This document shows, piece after piece, positions 55,989-64,000 of a stretch of DNA of 64,000 nt (position 1 is the stretch's first letter; every line of letters starts with the position of its first letter). Where the stretch lies: positions 372,001-436,000 of the forward strand of contig NZ_JACDUS010000003.1 of the NCBI RefSeq assembly GCF_013761005.1, given 5' to 3'. The DNA is from Desulfosalsimonas propionicica. Its GTDB lineage: Bacteria; Desulfobacterota; Desulfobacteria; Desulfobacterales; Desulfosalsimonadaceae. The notes below the pieces were generated by a model. The model ran no database searches, was not told the origin of the DNA, and worked only from the letters and a program-made list of their open reading frames with translations. Position numbers and translations under genes: made by a program.

Positions 55989-57803
55989 ATGGCCCAGATT
56001 CTTGCAGACCGCAGAGATATCGATTTTGTGCTCTATGAGCAGTTTGATGCAGAGCAGCTGACCCGCTACCACAAGTTTGCCGATCAGAACAAAAAACTTT
56101 TCGACATGCTGGTCACAGAGGCCCGCAACCTTTCTGTCAAAGAGATTCTGCCAACAAACGCGGAAGGCGATGAGCAGGGCGTTGTTTTTGAAAACGGGCA
56201 AGTGCGGGTGCCGGAATGCTTTCATCGTCCTTTCCGGCTGCTGCTCGACGGGGAATGGACCTCCATGACCGAAAGTCCGGAATACGGCGGTCAGGGAATT
56301 CCCAACATGATCAACACCGCGGTGCTCGAATATATCTGGGGCGCCAACTATTGCCTGGCCAATTACGGCATGATGGGACACGGCACCGGAAAGATGATCG
56401 AGCTGTTTGGCACACCCGAACAAAAGGCGCTTTTTGTCAAAAAGCTCTACAAGGGCCAGTGGGGCGGCACAATGCTGCTGACCGAACCCGAGGCCGGATC
56501 CGATGTGGGTGCACTGACCACATCAGCGCGCAAAAACACCGACGGCACCTACTCGATTACCGGAAACAAGATATTTATCACCAACGGCGATCATGATCTC
56601 ACCGAAAATATCATCCATCCGGTCCTGGCCCGGGTGGAGGGCGCGCCTGCGGGCACCCGGGGGATTTCCATTTTCATTGTGCCAAAGATCTGGGTCAATG
56701 AGGACGGCTCGCCTGGGGAGCCAAATGATGTGGTCTGCACCGGAGTGGAAAAAAAGCTGGGTATCCACGCCAGTGCCACCTGCAGCATCGCACTTGGCCA
56801 GAAAGGACAGTGCCGGGGCCTTTTGCTTGGCGAGGAAAACCAGGGCATGCCCATTATGTTTCACATGATGAACGAGGCCCGGTTAAACGTGGGTTTCCAG
56901 GGCTTTACCTACGCTTCTGCGGCGTATTTGTATGCAGCCAATTATGCCAAACAGCGCATCCAGGGAAGAGATATTGCCGCGGGAAAGGATCCCGAGGCGC
57001 CAAACGTGCCCATTGTGGTCCATCCGGATGTCCGCCGGATGCTGATGTGGATGAAAGCTCATGTGGACGGCATGCGAAGCTTTATTTACTATGTATCGCT
57101 TCTCATGGACCGAAAAAACGCCGACCCGGAGGGCAGCCGGTCAGAAACCGATCAGGATCTCATTGATTTTTTCATCCCCCTGGCAAAGGCTTACTGCAGT
57201 CAGCGCAGCTTTGACGTTTGTGCAACCGCCATGCAGGTCTACGGCGGATACGGATATACCCGGGAATTTCCTGTTGAACAGCTTATGCGCGACTGCCGGA
57301 TCACCTCCATTTACGAGGGCACAGACGGGATTCAGGCCATGGATCTTATCGGGCGCAAGCTTCGGCTTAAAAACGGGCGTTTGTTTGCCTGTTTTGTTGA
57401 AGACGTGGGAAAAACCATTTCCCGGGCAAGAGATATCCCGGCGCTCAAAGACATGGCTGATGTTCTGGCCAGGGCTTTGGCCCGGCTGGAGCAGGCAGCG
57501 GGCAAAGTGTCCCGGCAGGGGCCGGCAGATCAGGTCAGAACCGCCTATGCTTATGCATTTCCGTTTCTGGAGGTCACCGGGGATGTGATTGTTGCATGGA
57601 TGCTCTTGTGGCGCGCCTGCGTGGCCTCGGAAAAACTGGCAGCCAAAGTGCGCAAAAAGGATAAAACCTATTATCAGGGAATAATGTATACGGCTGAATT
57701 TTTCATCTGCAATCTGCTGCCCCCGGCCATGGGGAAGATGGATTGCATTGTTTCCCCTAACAGTGCGGCCATTGACATCGCCGATGAATGTTTTGGCGGG
57801 TAA
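55989..57803 (+). CDS. acyl-CoA dehydrogenase, large (about 600-residue) type
   Basis: A 604-residue FAD enzyme. TEPEAGSDVGAL (flavin/substrate site), GYGYTREFPVEQLMRD and SIYEGTDGIQAMDLIGRK (catalytic Glu in YEGT) are visible. The extra N-terminal and C-terminal segments place it with the large DmdC/FadE-like group. It oxidises acyl-CoA to enoyl-CoA in the cytoplasm and passes electrons to ETF; no etf genes are here. Confidence 0.92.
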   Translation: MAQILADRRDIDFVLYEQFDAEQLTRYHKFADQNKKLFDMLVTEARNLSVKEILPTNAEGDEQGVVFENGQVRVPECFHRPFRLLLDGEWTSMTESPEYGGQGIPNMINTAVLEYIWGANYCLANYGMMGHGTGKMIELFGTPEQKALFVKKLYKGQWGGTMLLTEPEAGSDVGALTTSARKNTDGTYSITGNKIFITNGDHDLTENIIHPVLARVEGAPAGTRGISIFIVPKIWVNEDGSPGEPNDVVCTGVEKKLGIHASATCSIALGQKGQCRGLLLGEENQGMPIMFHMMNEARLNVGFQGFTYASAAYLYAANYAKQRIQGRDIAAGKDPEAPNVPIVVHPDVRRMLMWMKAHVDGMRSFIYYVSLLMDRKNADPEGSRSETDQDLIDFFIPLAKAYCSQRSFDVCATAMQVYGGYGYTREFPVEQLMRDCRITSIYEGTDGIQAMDLIGRKLRLKNGRLFACFVEDVGKTISRARDIPALKDMADVLARALARLEQAAGKVSRQGPADQVRTAYAYAFPFLEVTGDVIVAWMLLWRACVASEKLAAKVRKKDKTYYQGIMYTAEFFICNLLPPAMGKMDCIVSPNSAAIDIADECFGG

Positions 57804-57847
57804 AGACGAATAAGTCCGCCGCCGGGGGTATTTTTGCAGGAGAGCCC

Positions 57848-58582
57848 ATGAAGGTTGCCATCAGCAGGGAGATCTGTTTATTTGAAGTGGATGCGGACTT
57901 TGTCCTGCGGCCCAGGGTCTTGCTCAACTGCCTGCAGCAGGCTGCTGCCCTGCATTCCCAACAGGCCGGGTATGCAACCCCGGACATGCTAAAGCAGCAG
58001 AAAGCCTGGGTACTTTACCGCCTTGTTTTGCAGGTGCACAATCAGCCGGTTTTCGGCGCTCCTTTGGAAATTGTGACTTGGCACAAGGGGACTCGTGGTT
58101 TTCGGTCATATCGGGATTTTGAAATCTATCAGCAGGGGCGCAAAAGTATGTCCGCCGCCAGTCTGTGGCTCTACATTGATCTGGTCCGCAAAAAAATCCT
58201 CAAGGTTCCCGGGGATGTGGCCCAAAGTTATACCGTGGAGTCAGATGACGCCATAGACGCTGACCTGGACCGGTGGAAGCCGCCGGTAATCCATGAACCC
58301 GACATCACACGGACCATCGCGGTCCGCGCCTCGGATTATGATCCCCTGGGGCATGTCAACAATGCCCTGTACTTTGACTATCTTGAAACCCTGGCTGCAC
58401 ACCTGATGGAAAACCGCCGGAAGTTCGGCGCTATTTCCATCCAGTACAACAGGGAGATCCCCGGACAAACCCCGGAGATCTGCGCAGTCTTGAAAAAGGA
58501 GGAAAACGGCTTTACTTTTGAAATCAGATCTGCAGCAGACGTGCATGCAGCAGGGGAATTTGTTTTGCACCCCCGCAAATAA
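57848..58582 (+). CDS. acyl-ACP thioesterase-like protein
   Basis: A 244-residue protein with two hot-dog halves, as in FatA/FatB-type thioesterases. The second half has ASDYDPLGHVNNALYFDYLE, close to the family HVNN motif. AGGAG precedes the ATG at 57848. In this operon it could release free acid or salvage CoA; it may also serve the adjacent lipid cluster. Confidence 0.82.
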   Translation: MKVAISREICLFEVDADFVLRPRVLLNCLQQAAALHSQQAGYATPDMLKQQKAWVLYRLVLQVHNQPVFGAPLEIVTWHKGTRGFRSYRDFEIYQQGRKSMSAASLWLYIDLVRKKILKVPGDVAQSYTVESDDAIDADLDRWKPPVIHEPDITRTIAVRASDYDPLGHVNNALYFDYLETLAAHLMENRRKFGAISIQYNREIPGQTPEICAVLKKEENGFTFEIRSAADVHAAGEFVLHPRK

Positions 58583-58609
58583 AACAATTGCGCATATAGA
58601 GGTGCCGCC

Positions 58610-60052
58610 ATGATGACAGCCCGGCAATACGAAGAAAGCCTGCGTAAGCTAAACATAGTGGTTTACATGTTTGGCGAACGCATTTCCAATCCTGTGGATC
58701 ATCCCATTATCCGCCCGTCCATGAACGCGGTGGCCAAGACCTATGAACTGGCCCATCAGCCGGAACACGAAGACCTGATGACCGCGACCTCGCATTTGAC
58801 CGGAAAGAAGATCAACCGGTTTACCCATATCCATCAAAGCGTTTCCGACCTGGTGAAAAAAACCAAGATGGGCCGGCTGCTCGGGGCCCACACCGGGTGC
58901 TGCTTTCAACGGTGCGTGGGCATGGATGCCTTAAATGCCATTTCCATTGTCAGTCATGACATTGACGCCGAATATGATACCGACTATAAAGACCGGTTTT
59001 TGAAATACCTTAAATATGTGCAGGAAAATGACCTGACCTGTGACGGGGCCATGACCGATCCGAAGGGGGACCGCTCCCTTCCGCCCCACAAGCAGCCGGA
59101 TTCGGACATGTACGTGCATGTGGTAAAGGAGACCGAAGAGGGCATGGTGGTGCGCGGGGCCAAGGCTCATCAGACCGGGGCGGTCAACTCCCATGAAATC
59201 ATTGTTATGCCCACCATTGCCATGCGCGAGCAAGACCGGGACTATGCCGTCTGCTTTGCCCTGCCCAGCGATGCCGAGGGCATTACCTATATCATGGGGC
59301 GCCAGTCCTGTGATACCCGCAAGACCGAGCAGACCCGGCTGGATACCGGAAACCCCGCATTCGGGGGACATGAGGCCCTGGTGATTTTCGATGATGTGTT
59401 TGTCCCATGGGACCGGGTTTTCATGTTCCGGGAACACGAGTTTGCCGGCGTTCTCGTGGAAAAGTTTGCCGGCTATCACCGCCAGAGTTATGCCTGCAAG
59501 TCCGGGGTGGGCGATGTGCTCATCGGGGCCACCCAGACCGTGGCCGAATACAACGGCACCCAGGGGGCCTCCCATGTAAAGGACAAAATCATTGAGATGA
59601 ACCATCTCAATGAAACCCTTTTCTGCGGATCTTTGTCATGTGCCGCAGAAGGCCGCAGGGAACCCAGCGGCACCTACAGCGTCAACACCCTGCTGGCCAA
59701 CGTGTCCAAGCAAAACGTGACCCGTTTTCCCTATGAAATCGCCAGGCTGGCCCAGGACGTGGCCGGCGGGCTCATGGTGACCCTGCCGTCGGCTGCTGAT
59801 TTTGCATCTTCGGAAACCGCCCACTGGCTGGAAAAATATTACGGTGCCAGTGCGAATGTGCCAACTGAAAACCGACGCCGCATTCTGCGGCTTATTGAGA
59901 ACCTGACTTTGGGAACTGCTGCAGTGGGTTATCTCACCGAGTCCATGCACGGGGCTGGCTCGCCCCAGGCTCAGCGGATCATGATTGCCCGTCAGGTGAA
60001 CATGCAGCAGAAACAGCAGATGGCCAAAAACCTCTGCGGCATTGAGGAATAA
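58610..60052 (+). CDS. 4-hydroxybutyryl-CoA dehydratase-family flavoenzyme (AbfD-like)
   Basis: A 480-residue member of the 4-hydroxyphenylacetate hydroxylase/4-hydroxybutyryl-CoA dehydratase family. The cluster ligands known from AbfD (C99, C103, H292, C299) have likely counterparts: C98 and C102 in GCCFQRCVGMDAL, and H290 with C296 in YHRQSYACKSGVGDV. The His-to-Cys distance is one shorter than in AbfD as I recall it. A radical [4Fe-4S]/FAD dehydratase or delta-isomerase is therefore likely. Substrate unproven. Ends the operon before MITE copy H. Confidence 0.82.
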   Translation: MMTARQYEESLRKLNIVVYMFGERISNPVDHPIIRPSMNAVAKTYELAHQPEHEDLMTATSHLTGKKINRFTHIHQSVSDLVKKTKMGRLLGAHTGCCFQRCVGMDALNAISIVSHDIDAEYDTDYKDRFLKYLKYVQENDLTCDGAMTDPKGDRSLPPHKQPDSDMYVHVVKETEEGMVVRGAKAHQTGAVNSHEIIVMPTIAMREQDRDYAVCFALPSDAEGITYIMGRQSCDTRKTEQTRLDTGNPAFGGHEALVIFDDVFVPWDRVFMFREHEFAGVLVEKFAGYHRQSYACKSGVGDVLIGATQTVAEYNGTQGASHVKDKIIEMNHLNETLFCGSLSCAAEGRREPSGTYSVNTLLANVSKQNVTRFPYEIARLAQDVAGGLMVTLPSAADFASSETAHWLEKYYGASANVPTENRRRILRLIENLTLGTAAVGYLTESMHGAGSPQAQRIMIARQVNMQQKQQMAKNLCGIEE

Positions 60053-60074
60053 GGATCTTTTGGACCGGAAACTT

Positions 60075-60226
60075 GATGGCGCCGTAAAAAGTCCAATATC
60101 TGCGTTACGCGCAATTTCTCAGAATTTCAGCTACGGCTAAGTACGCTGCATTCTTCGAAATTGCGCAAGCCTTGATCTTGAACTTTTTACGGCGCCATCT
60201 GAAATCAGACTTTTTACGGTGCCATC
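60075..60226 (+). repeat. MITE-like palindromic element, copy H
   Basis: A 152-bp member with the best-kept ends: GATGGCGCCGTAAAAAGTCC on the left and GACTTTTTACGGTGCCATC on the right. Flanked by a perfect 6-bp repeat AAACTT (60069-60074 and 60227-60232). It lies between two convergent genes; the tetR stop codon touches the right repeat. Confidence 0.9.
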
Positions 60227-60231
60227 AAACT

Positions 60232-60897
60232 TTATTCGGATCGGCTCATGTGGACGTTGATGTGGACCGGGGGTTGCTCGGGGGTGGCGCGGATGCCGAT
60301 GAAAAGAGTGTTAAAGAGCGTTTCTGTAAGATCTGTGAGGCTTGCGGGTTTGCCCAGCAGGCTTTTGCGGGTGACCAGGTGCTCGATGCTGCCCCAGATC
60401 ATGGCCCGGATCACATACGGATCCATGTCCGGCCGGAATTCATTGCTTTCGATGCCTTCTTCCAGCACCTGGATGTAGTTTTGCGCTGAGGACTGAACAA
60501 CACGGTAGGCCTCGGTTTTCAAAAAATTGGGATTGCCCTTTAAAATCAGCATCACCACATTGGCGTAATCGGGATTGTCCTCGTAAAGGGCCAGGTGCCG
60601 GTGGATCAAAAAGCGCAGTTTGTTTGCGGCACCGTGTATGTAGGGCAGAATCTCGCGGTTTTTTTCCTGGTAATGCTGGATGATTTCCCCGGGAATGGCA
60701 AACAGCAGCTCTTCTTTGGAGGAGAAATATTCATAAATGGTGGCTTCCGATACCTTGGCCTTTTTGGCGATATCGGAAATCGTGGCGGTCTGAAACCCCT
60801 TTCTGGCAAATATGTGCTCCGCGGCCTTTAAGATGGCTGCGGCTTTTTTGGGATTTTTCAGATTTTTTTGACTGCTTTTGGGAGCTTTGTTTGCCAT
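60232..60897 (-). CDS. TetR-family transcriptional regulator
   Basis: A 221-residue repressor. The N-terminal helix-turn-helix is clear: ILKAAEHIFARKGFQTATIS, then DIAKKAKVSEATIYEYFSSK. The C-terminal ligand domain is variable; by neighbourhood the effector may be an acyl-CoA. The ATG at 60897 gives MANKAPKSS; a GTG 9 nt upstream is an alternative. Divergent from the thiolase/hydratase/dehydrogenase operon it probably controls. Confidence 0.9.
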   Translation of the reverse strand: MANKAPKSSQKNLKNPKKAAAILKAAEHIFARKGFQTATISDIAKKAKVSEATIYEYFSSKEELLFAIPGEIIQHYQEKNREILPYIHGAANKLRFLIHRHLALYEDNPDYANVVMLILKGNPNFLKTEAYRVVQSSAQNYIQVLEEGIESNEFRPDMDPYVIRAMIWGSIEHLVTRKSLLGKPASLTDLTETLFNTLFIGIRATPEQPPVHINVHMSRSE

Positions 60898-60946
60898 TGT
60901 ACACACCGGTTACTGGGTTGATCCATTTTTATTTTATTAAAATTCA

Positions 60947-60976
60947 AACATACTAAAATTTATTTTTAACTGTCAA
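60947..60976 (-). promoter_or_regulatory. promoter of tetR
   Basis: On the minus strand TTGACA, an 18-nt spacer and TATGTT, about 50 bp before the gene. Confidence 0.55.
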
Positions 60977-61048
60977 GCCCTATTTTTAGTTGTATAATAA
61001 AAAACATGGTTTTTTTTTAATGCAACTATGATTTTTTGAAAAAGAATA

Positions 61049-61077
61049 TTGACAGACTTGGTTTTCTCGACTAATTT
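61049..61077 (+). promoter_or_regulatory. promoter of the second thiolase operon
   Basis: TTGACA, a 17-nt spacer and TAATTT, about 108 bp before the thiolase start. Confidence 0.6.
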
Positions 61078-61184
61078 TTCTCCTTATACAATTACCGCAG
61101 AAGGCTCGTCGATCAGGGCGGTCCTTGCTGCCGCACGGATCCGGTAAAGACAGGATCGGTACAGAGGAAATGGGAGATGCGGAC

Positions 61185-62384
61185 ATGTCCAGTCCATTCA
61201 GCGATGTGGTGGTAGTCGATGCCGTGCGGACCGCTTTTGGCCGCGCCGGTGAAAAAGGAATTTTCTGGAACACACGGGCCGAGGATCTGTGCATTCCCTT
61301 GTTAAAAGCGCTTGTTGACCGAAATAGCGGCTTCTCCCCGGAGATGGTGGAAGACAGCATCTGGGGGGTTACCAACCAGGTCAAGGAGCAGGGAGGGACC
61401 ATCGGCCGCCTGATCCCGATTCTGGCAGACTGGGGATGGGATGTTCCTGGCTGCTCCATTGACCGCATGTGTGCAAGCGGGCTGACCGCCGTGGGTTTTG
61501 GTTCCAGCCACATTGCCTGCGGAATGGCAGATTGCCTTCTGGCCGGCGGGGTGGAGCACATGGGCCATCTGCCCATGGGATTTATGCGCGATCCCCACCC
61601 GGATGCCGAGCAGATGCTGGGCGGCCCTTCGGCCTTTAATATGGGCGTGACTGCTGAAAACATCCATGACCGGTTCCCGGAGTTCACCCGGCAGATGGCA
61701 GATGAATACGCCTGGCGCTGCCAGTGCAAAACCGCCGAAGCCGTGGCTGCGGCAAAAATGGACCACATGATCGTGCCCATTGAAGTGCAGCTGGAAGACG
61801 GTACAAAAACCGTTGCAGATAAGGATCAGCATCCCCGCCCCGAAACCACACTGGAAGGCCTGTCCAGGTTAAAAACCCCGTTTCGGGAGCAGGGCGGCCG
61901 TGTGACCGCAGGCAATTCTTCGGGATTAAATGACGGGGCGGCCGTGGTGCTGCTCATGAGCCGGGCCATGGCGGAAAAACAGGGTTTTGTTCCGAAAATG
62001 CGGTGGGTGGCCACCGGCGTTGCCGGCGTGGATCCTACAATTATGGGCACCGCACCGGTGCCGGCCACCCAAAAAGCTCTGGAAAAAGCCGGGCTGACCA
62101 TGGATGACATGGATATCATTGAAATAAATGAAGCCTTTGCTGTCCAGGCCCTTTACTGTCTGGACCGCCTTGGCGTGGCCGCAGATGACCCTCGTGTGAA
62201 CAAGTGGGGCGGGGCCATTGCCTACGGACATCCCCTGGCCGCCTCCGGACCCAGGCTGGTGGCTTTCATGAAGGGCCTGTTTGCCGAAAATCCGGATTTC
62301 CGCTATGGCCTGACCACCATGTGCGTAGGAAGAGGGCAGGGCTACTCCATCATATGGGAAAATCTCAGCCGGGCATCATCGTAA
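61185..62384 (+). CDS. acetyl-CoA acyltransferase (thiolase) 2
   Basis: A 399-residue thiolase with the nucleophile Cys in DRMCASGLTAV (about residue 92), His in YGHPLAASGPR and the second Cys in TMCVGRGQG. The CVGRGQG variant and broad layout resemble long-chain 3-ketoacyl-CoA thiolases (FadA-like) more than acetoacetyl-specific ones. I chose the ATG at 61185, after GGGAG; the ATG at 61170 is also plausible. Confidence 0.9.
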   Translation: MSSPFSDVVVVDAVRTAFGRAGEKGIFWNTRAEDLCIPLLKALVDRNSGFSPEMVEDSIWGVTNQVKEQGGTIGRLIPILADWGWDVPGCSIDRMCASGLTAVGFGSSHIACGMADCLLAGGVEHMGHLPMGFMRDPHPDAEQMLGGPSAFNMGVTAENIHDRFPEFTRQMADEYAWRCQCKTAEAVAAAKMDHMIVPIEVQLEDGTKTVADKDQHPRPETTLEGLSRLKTPFREQGGRVTAGNSSGLNDGAAVVLLMSRAMAEKQGFVPKMRWVATGVAGVDPTIMGTAPVPATQKALEKAGLTMDDMDIIEINEAFAVQALYCLDRLGVAADDPRVNKWGGAIAYGHPLAASGPRLVAFMKGLFAENPDFRYGLTTMCVGRGQGYSIIWENLSRASS

Positions 62385-62396
62385 GGGGTGCATTTT

Positions 62397-63188
62397 ATGG
62401 TAACCACAGGTTCCATACCCGAAATTGGCGTCGTACACAAAAACGGTGTTCGCCGTATTGAAATCCGCAGACCGGAGAAAAAAAACGCCCTGACGCGAAA
62501 CATGTATGCGGCCATGTCCGAAGCCATGGAAGCCGCTGACAAGGATGCAGCAACACGGGTGATATTTCTGCACGCAAAAGGCGACTGCTTCTGCGCCGGA
62601 AACGATCTCAAAGAGTTTCAGCAGGCCGGTGAAGACTCGAAACTGCGGGCCGGGCGGGAAAACCCCTTCCTCAAAACCATCAGCCGGCTTGAAAAACCCA
62701 TGGTGGCGGCCGTAAACGGCCAGGCCATCGGCGTGGGCACAACCCTGCTGCTGCATTTTGATCTGGTCTATGCCGGCTGCAGCGCCACTTTTTCCATGCC
62801 CTTTGTCCGGCTCGGGCTCTGCCCGGAGGCCGGATCCAGCTTTTTGCTGCCCAGGCTCGTGGGCCATCAGCGGGCATCGGAGATCCTTTTGCTCTCCCGC
62901 AGCCTTTCTGCCCGGGAGGCCGTGGACCTGGGCATGGTCAACGCCCTGTTTGCCGATAACCGGGTGGTTGAGCAGTCCCTGGTCATTGCTGAAAAGCTGG
63001 CCCAGCAGCCGCCGGAATCGGTTCGTCTGACCAAGGCCCTGCTGAAAAAGTCCGCCAGATCAACGCTTTTTGAGACCATGGACGACGAGATCGATCATTT
63101 CTCCCGGCGCCTGGCCTCCGGGGAATGCAGAGAAGCCCTGGCTGCGTTTTTTCAGCACCGGCCCCCGGATTTCTCTTCGTTTACCTAA
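62397..63188 (+). CDS. enoyl-CoA hydratase/isomerase family protein
   Basis: A 263-residue crotonase-fold enzyme. FCAGNDLKEF and GQAIGVGTTLLLHFDLVYA form the oxyanion region; the acidic residue in LCPEAGSSFLLP matches one catalytic Glu. AAGGGG lies 8 bases before the ATG. Hydration of enoyl-CoA is likely; isomerase activity cannot be excluded. Between thiolase 2 and an acyl-CoA dehydrogenase. Confidence 0.88.
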   Translation: MVTTGSIPEIGVVHKNGVRRIEIRRPEKKNALTRNMYAAMSEAMEAADKDAATRVIFLHAKGDCFCAGNDLKEFQQAGEDSKLRAGRENPFLKTISRLEKPMVAAVNGQAIGVGTTLLLHFDLVYAGCSATFSMPFVRLGLCPEAGSSFLLPRLVGHQRASEILLLSRSLSAREAVDLGMVNALFADNRVVEQSLVIAEKLAQQPPESVRLTKALLKKSARSTLFETMDDEIDHFSRRLASGECREALAAFFQHRPPDFSSFT

Positions 63189-63219
63189 CCCATCTAAGGA
63201 TTTGTCCGAGGATTTGTTA

Positions 63220-64000
63220 TGACGCATTTTAAAATCAACCAAAAAGACATCTTTTTCATATTAAAGGAACAGCTCGGCTATGGCAGTCTCTGCAGCCTTA
63301 AGCGCTACCGGTCACTGACCGAAGAAACCCTGGACCTGATGGTCACAGAGGCCATCCGGTTTGCCAAAAAGGCCGTGGCTCCTTTAAACGAGATTGGCGA
63401 GGAGCAGGGCATCCGCTACGAGAAGGGACAGGTGTTGTGCCCCCCGGAGTTTGCCGAGGTTTTCCGCACCTACGGACAGGACGGCTGGACAGCAGCGGCC
63501 CGGGATCCCGAGTACGGCGGCCAGGGTTTTCCCCACATGATGCGCATTGTGGTCAATGATTTCATGTACGGGGCCTGTCAGTCCTTTAACATGGCCCCAA
63601 GCCTGACCCATGGCGCCGCCCACCTGATTGAAAGCTTCGGCACCGGGGAGCTTAAAAAGGCTTTTGTGCCCCGGATGTATAACGGCACATTTTCCGGCAC
63701 CATGTGTTTGACAGAGCCCGATGCCGGCTCCAACCTGGCCGCCACCCAGACAGTCGCATATCCGGAAGGCGATGGTTATAAAATCAAGGGCAGCAAGATT
63801 TTTATCTCCTGGGGGGATCATGACATTGCCGACAACATTGTGCACCTGGTGCTTGCCCGCATTGACGGCGCCCCTGAGGGGGTTGGCGGCATATCCCTGT
63901 TTGTGGTGCCCAAGTACCGGTTAGATGACCACGGGGGTGTGGGGCCATTCAATGACGTGGTCTGCACCGGTATTGAGGACAAGCTGGGTCTGCACGCCTC
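63220..64000 (+). CDS. acyl-CoA dehydrogenase, large type (5' part, cut by window end)
   Basis: At least 260 residues, open to the end of the window. The visible part parallels the enzyme at 55989: PEYGGQGFPHMM, CLTEPDAGSNLAATQ (flavin/substrate site) and FISWGDHDIADNIVHLVLAR. GAGG stands 8 bases before the ATG. With thiolase 2 and the hydratase it gives most of a beta-oxidation set under the TetR gene. Confidence 0.9.

Overview
The window looks like chromosomal DNA of a GC-rich (high-50s % by eye) Gram-negative anaerobe, most likely a sulfate-reducing Desulfobacterota/Desulfobacterales relative. The Gram-negative call rests on a complete tolQRAB-pal-cpoB operon. The anaerobic, acyl-CoA-based metabolism is suggested by large FadE-type acyl-CoA dehydrogenases, a 4-hydroxybutyryl-CoA dehydratase-type enzyme, an old-yellow-enzyme reductase and AMP-ligases. 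The taxonomic call is inference. No rRNA, tRNA, CRISPR array, transposase or phage gene was seen.

1-31.9 kb is mainly housekeeping: fumC-gltA (minus strand) divergent from acnA; an OYE-type reductase; hflK-hflC; a 32-codon AURKAIP1/mS38-like gene that starts at TTG; a small HExxH protein; an FmdB-type zinc ribbon; groES-groEL; tolQ-tolR-tolA-tolB-pal-cpoB; ruvC-ruvA-ruvB; a SAM hydrolase; a CYTH protein; rplM-rpsI; a Yej/Dpp-type ABC transporter without a binding protein and with an oversized permease; a low-complexity Lys/Ala/Glu/Pro-rich membrane protein; and a LarE-type sulfur transferase.

32.5-52.4 kb is the most interesting region: about 23 consecutive genes for a dedicated type II fatty-acid/polyketide-like assembly line. 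It holds four ketosynthases with intact Cys-His-His, one KASIII, three ACPs, a phosphopantetheinyl transferase, FabD, FabG-like and FabI-like reductases, four hot-dog dehydratase-type proteins (including a true FabA type and a stand-alone PKS-DH type), a thioesterase, an AMP-ligase, three acyltransferases (one PlsY, two PlsC-like) and two paralogous radical SAM enzymes in tandem. The acyltransferases point to a membrane-lipid product, and the radical SAM pair points to an unusual chain modification.

52.7-64 kb is an acyl-CoA catabolism block: a PAS-PAS-AAA+-Fis sigma-54 activator, two thiolases, two acyl-CoA dehydrogenases (the second cut by the window end), an acyl-ACP thioesterase-like protein, an AbfD-like dehydratase, a TetR regulator and an enoyl-CoA hydratase.

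Intergenic DNA is unusually structured. I find eight copies of a ~152-bp hairpin-forming MITE-like element with short flanking direct repeats and compensating changes in its inner terminal stem; three copies of an 88-bp palindrome with a constant loop and variable arms; two copies plus a fragment of a third palindromic family; one ~195-bp imperfect palindrome; and three loci of tandem 7-bp repeats.
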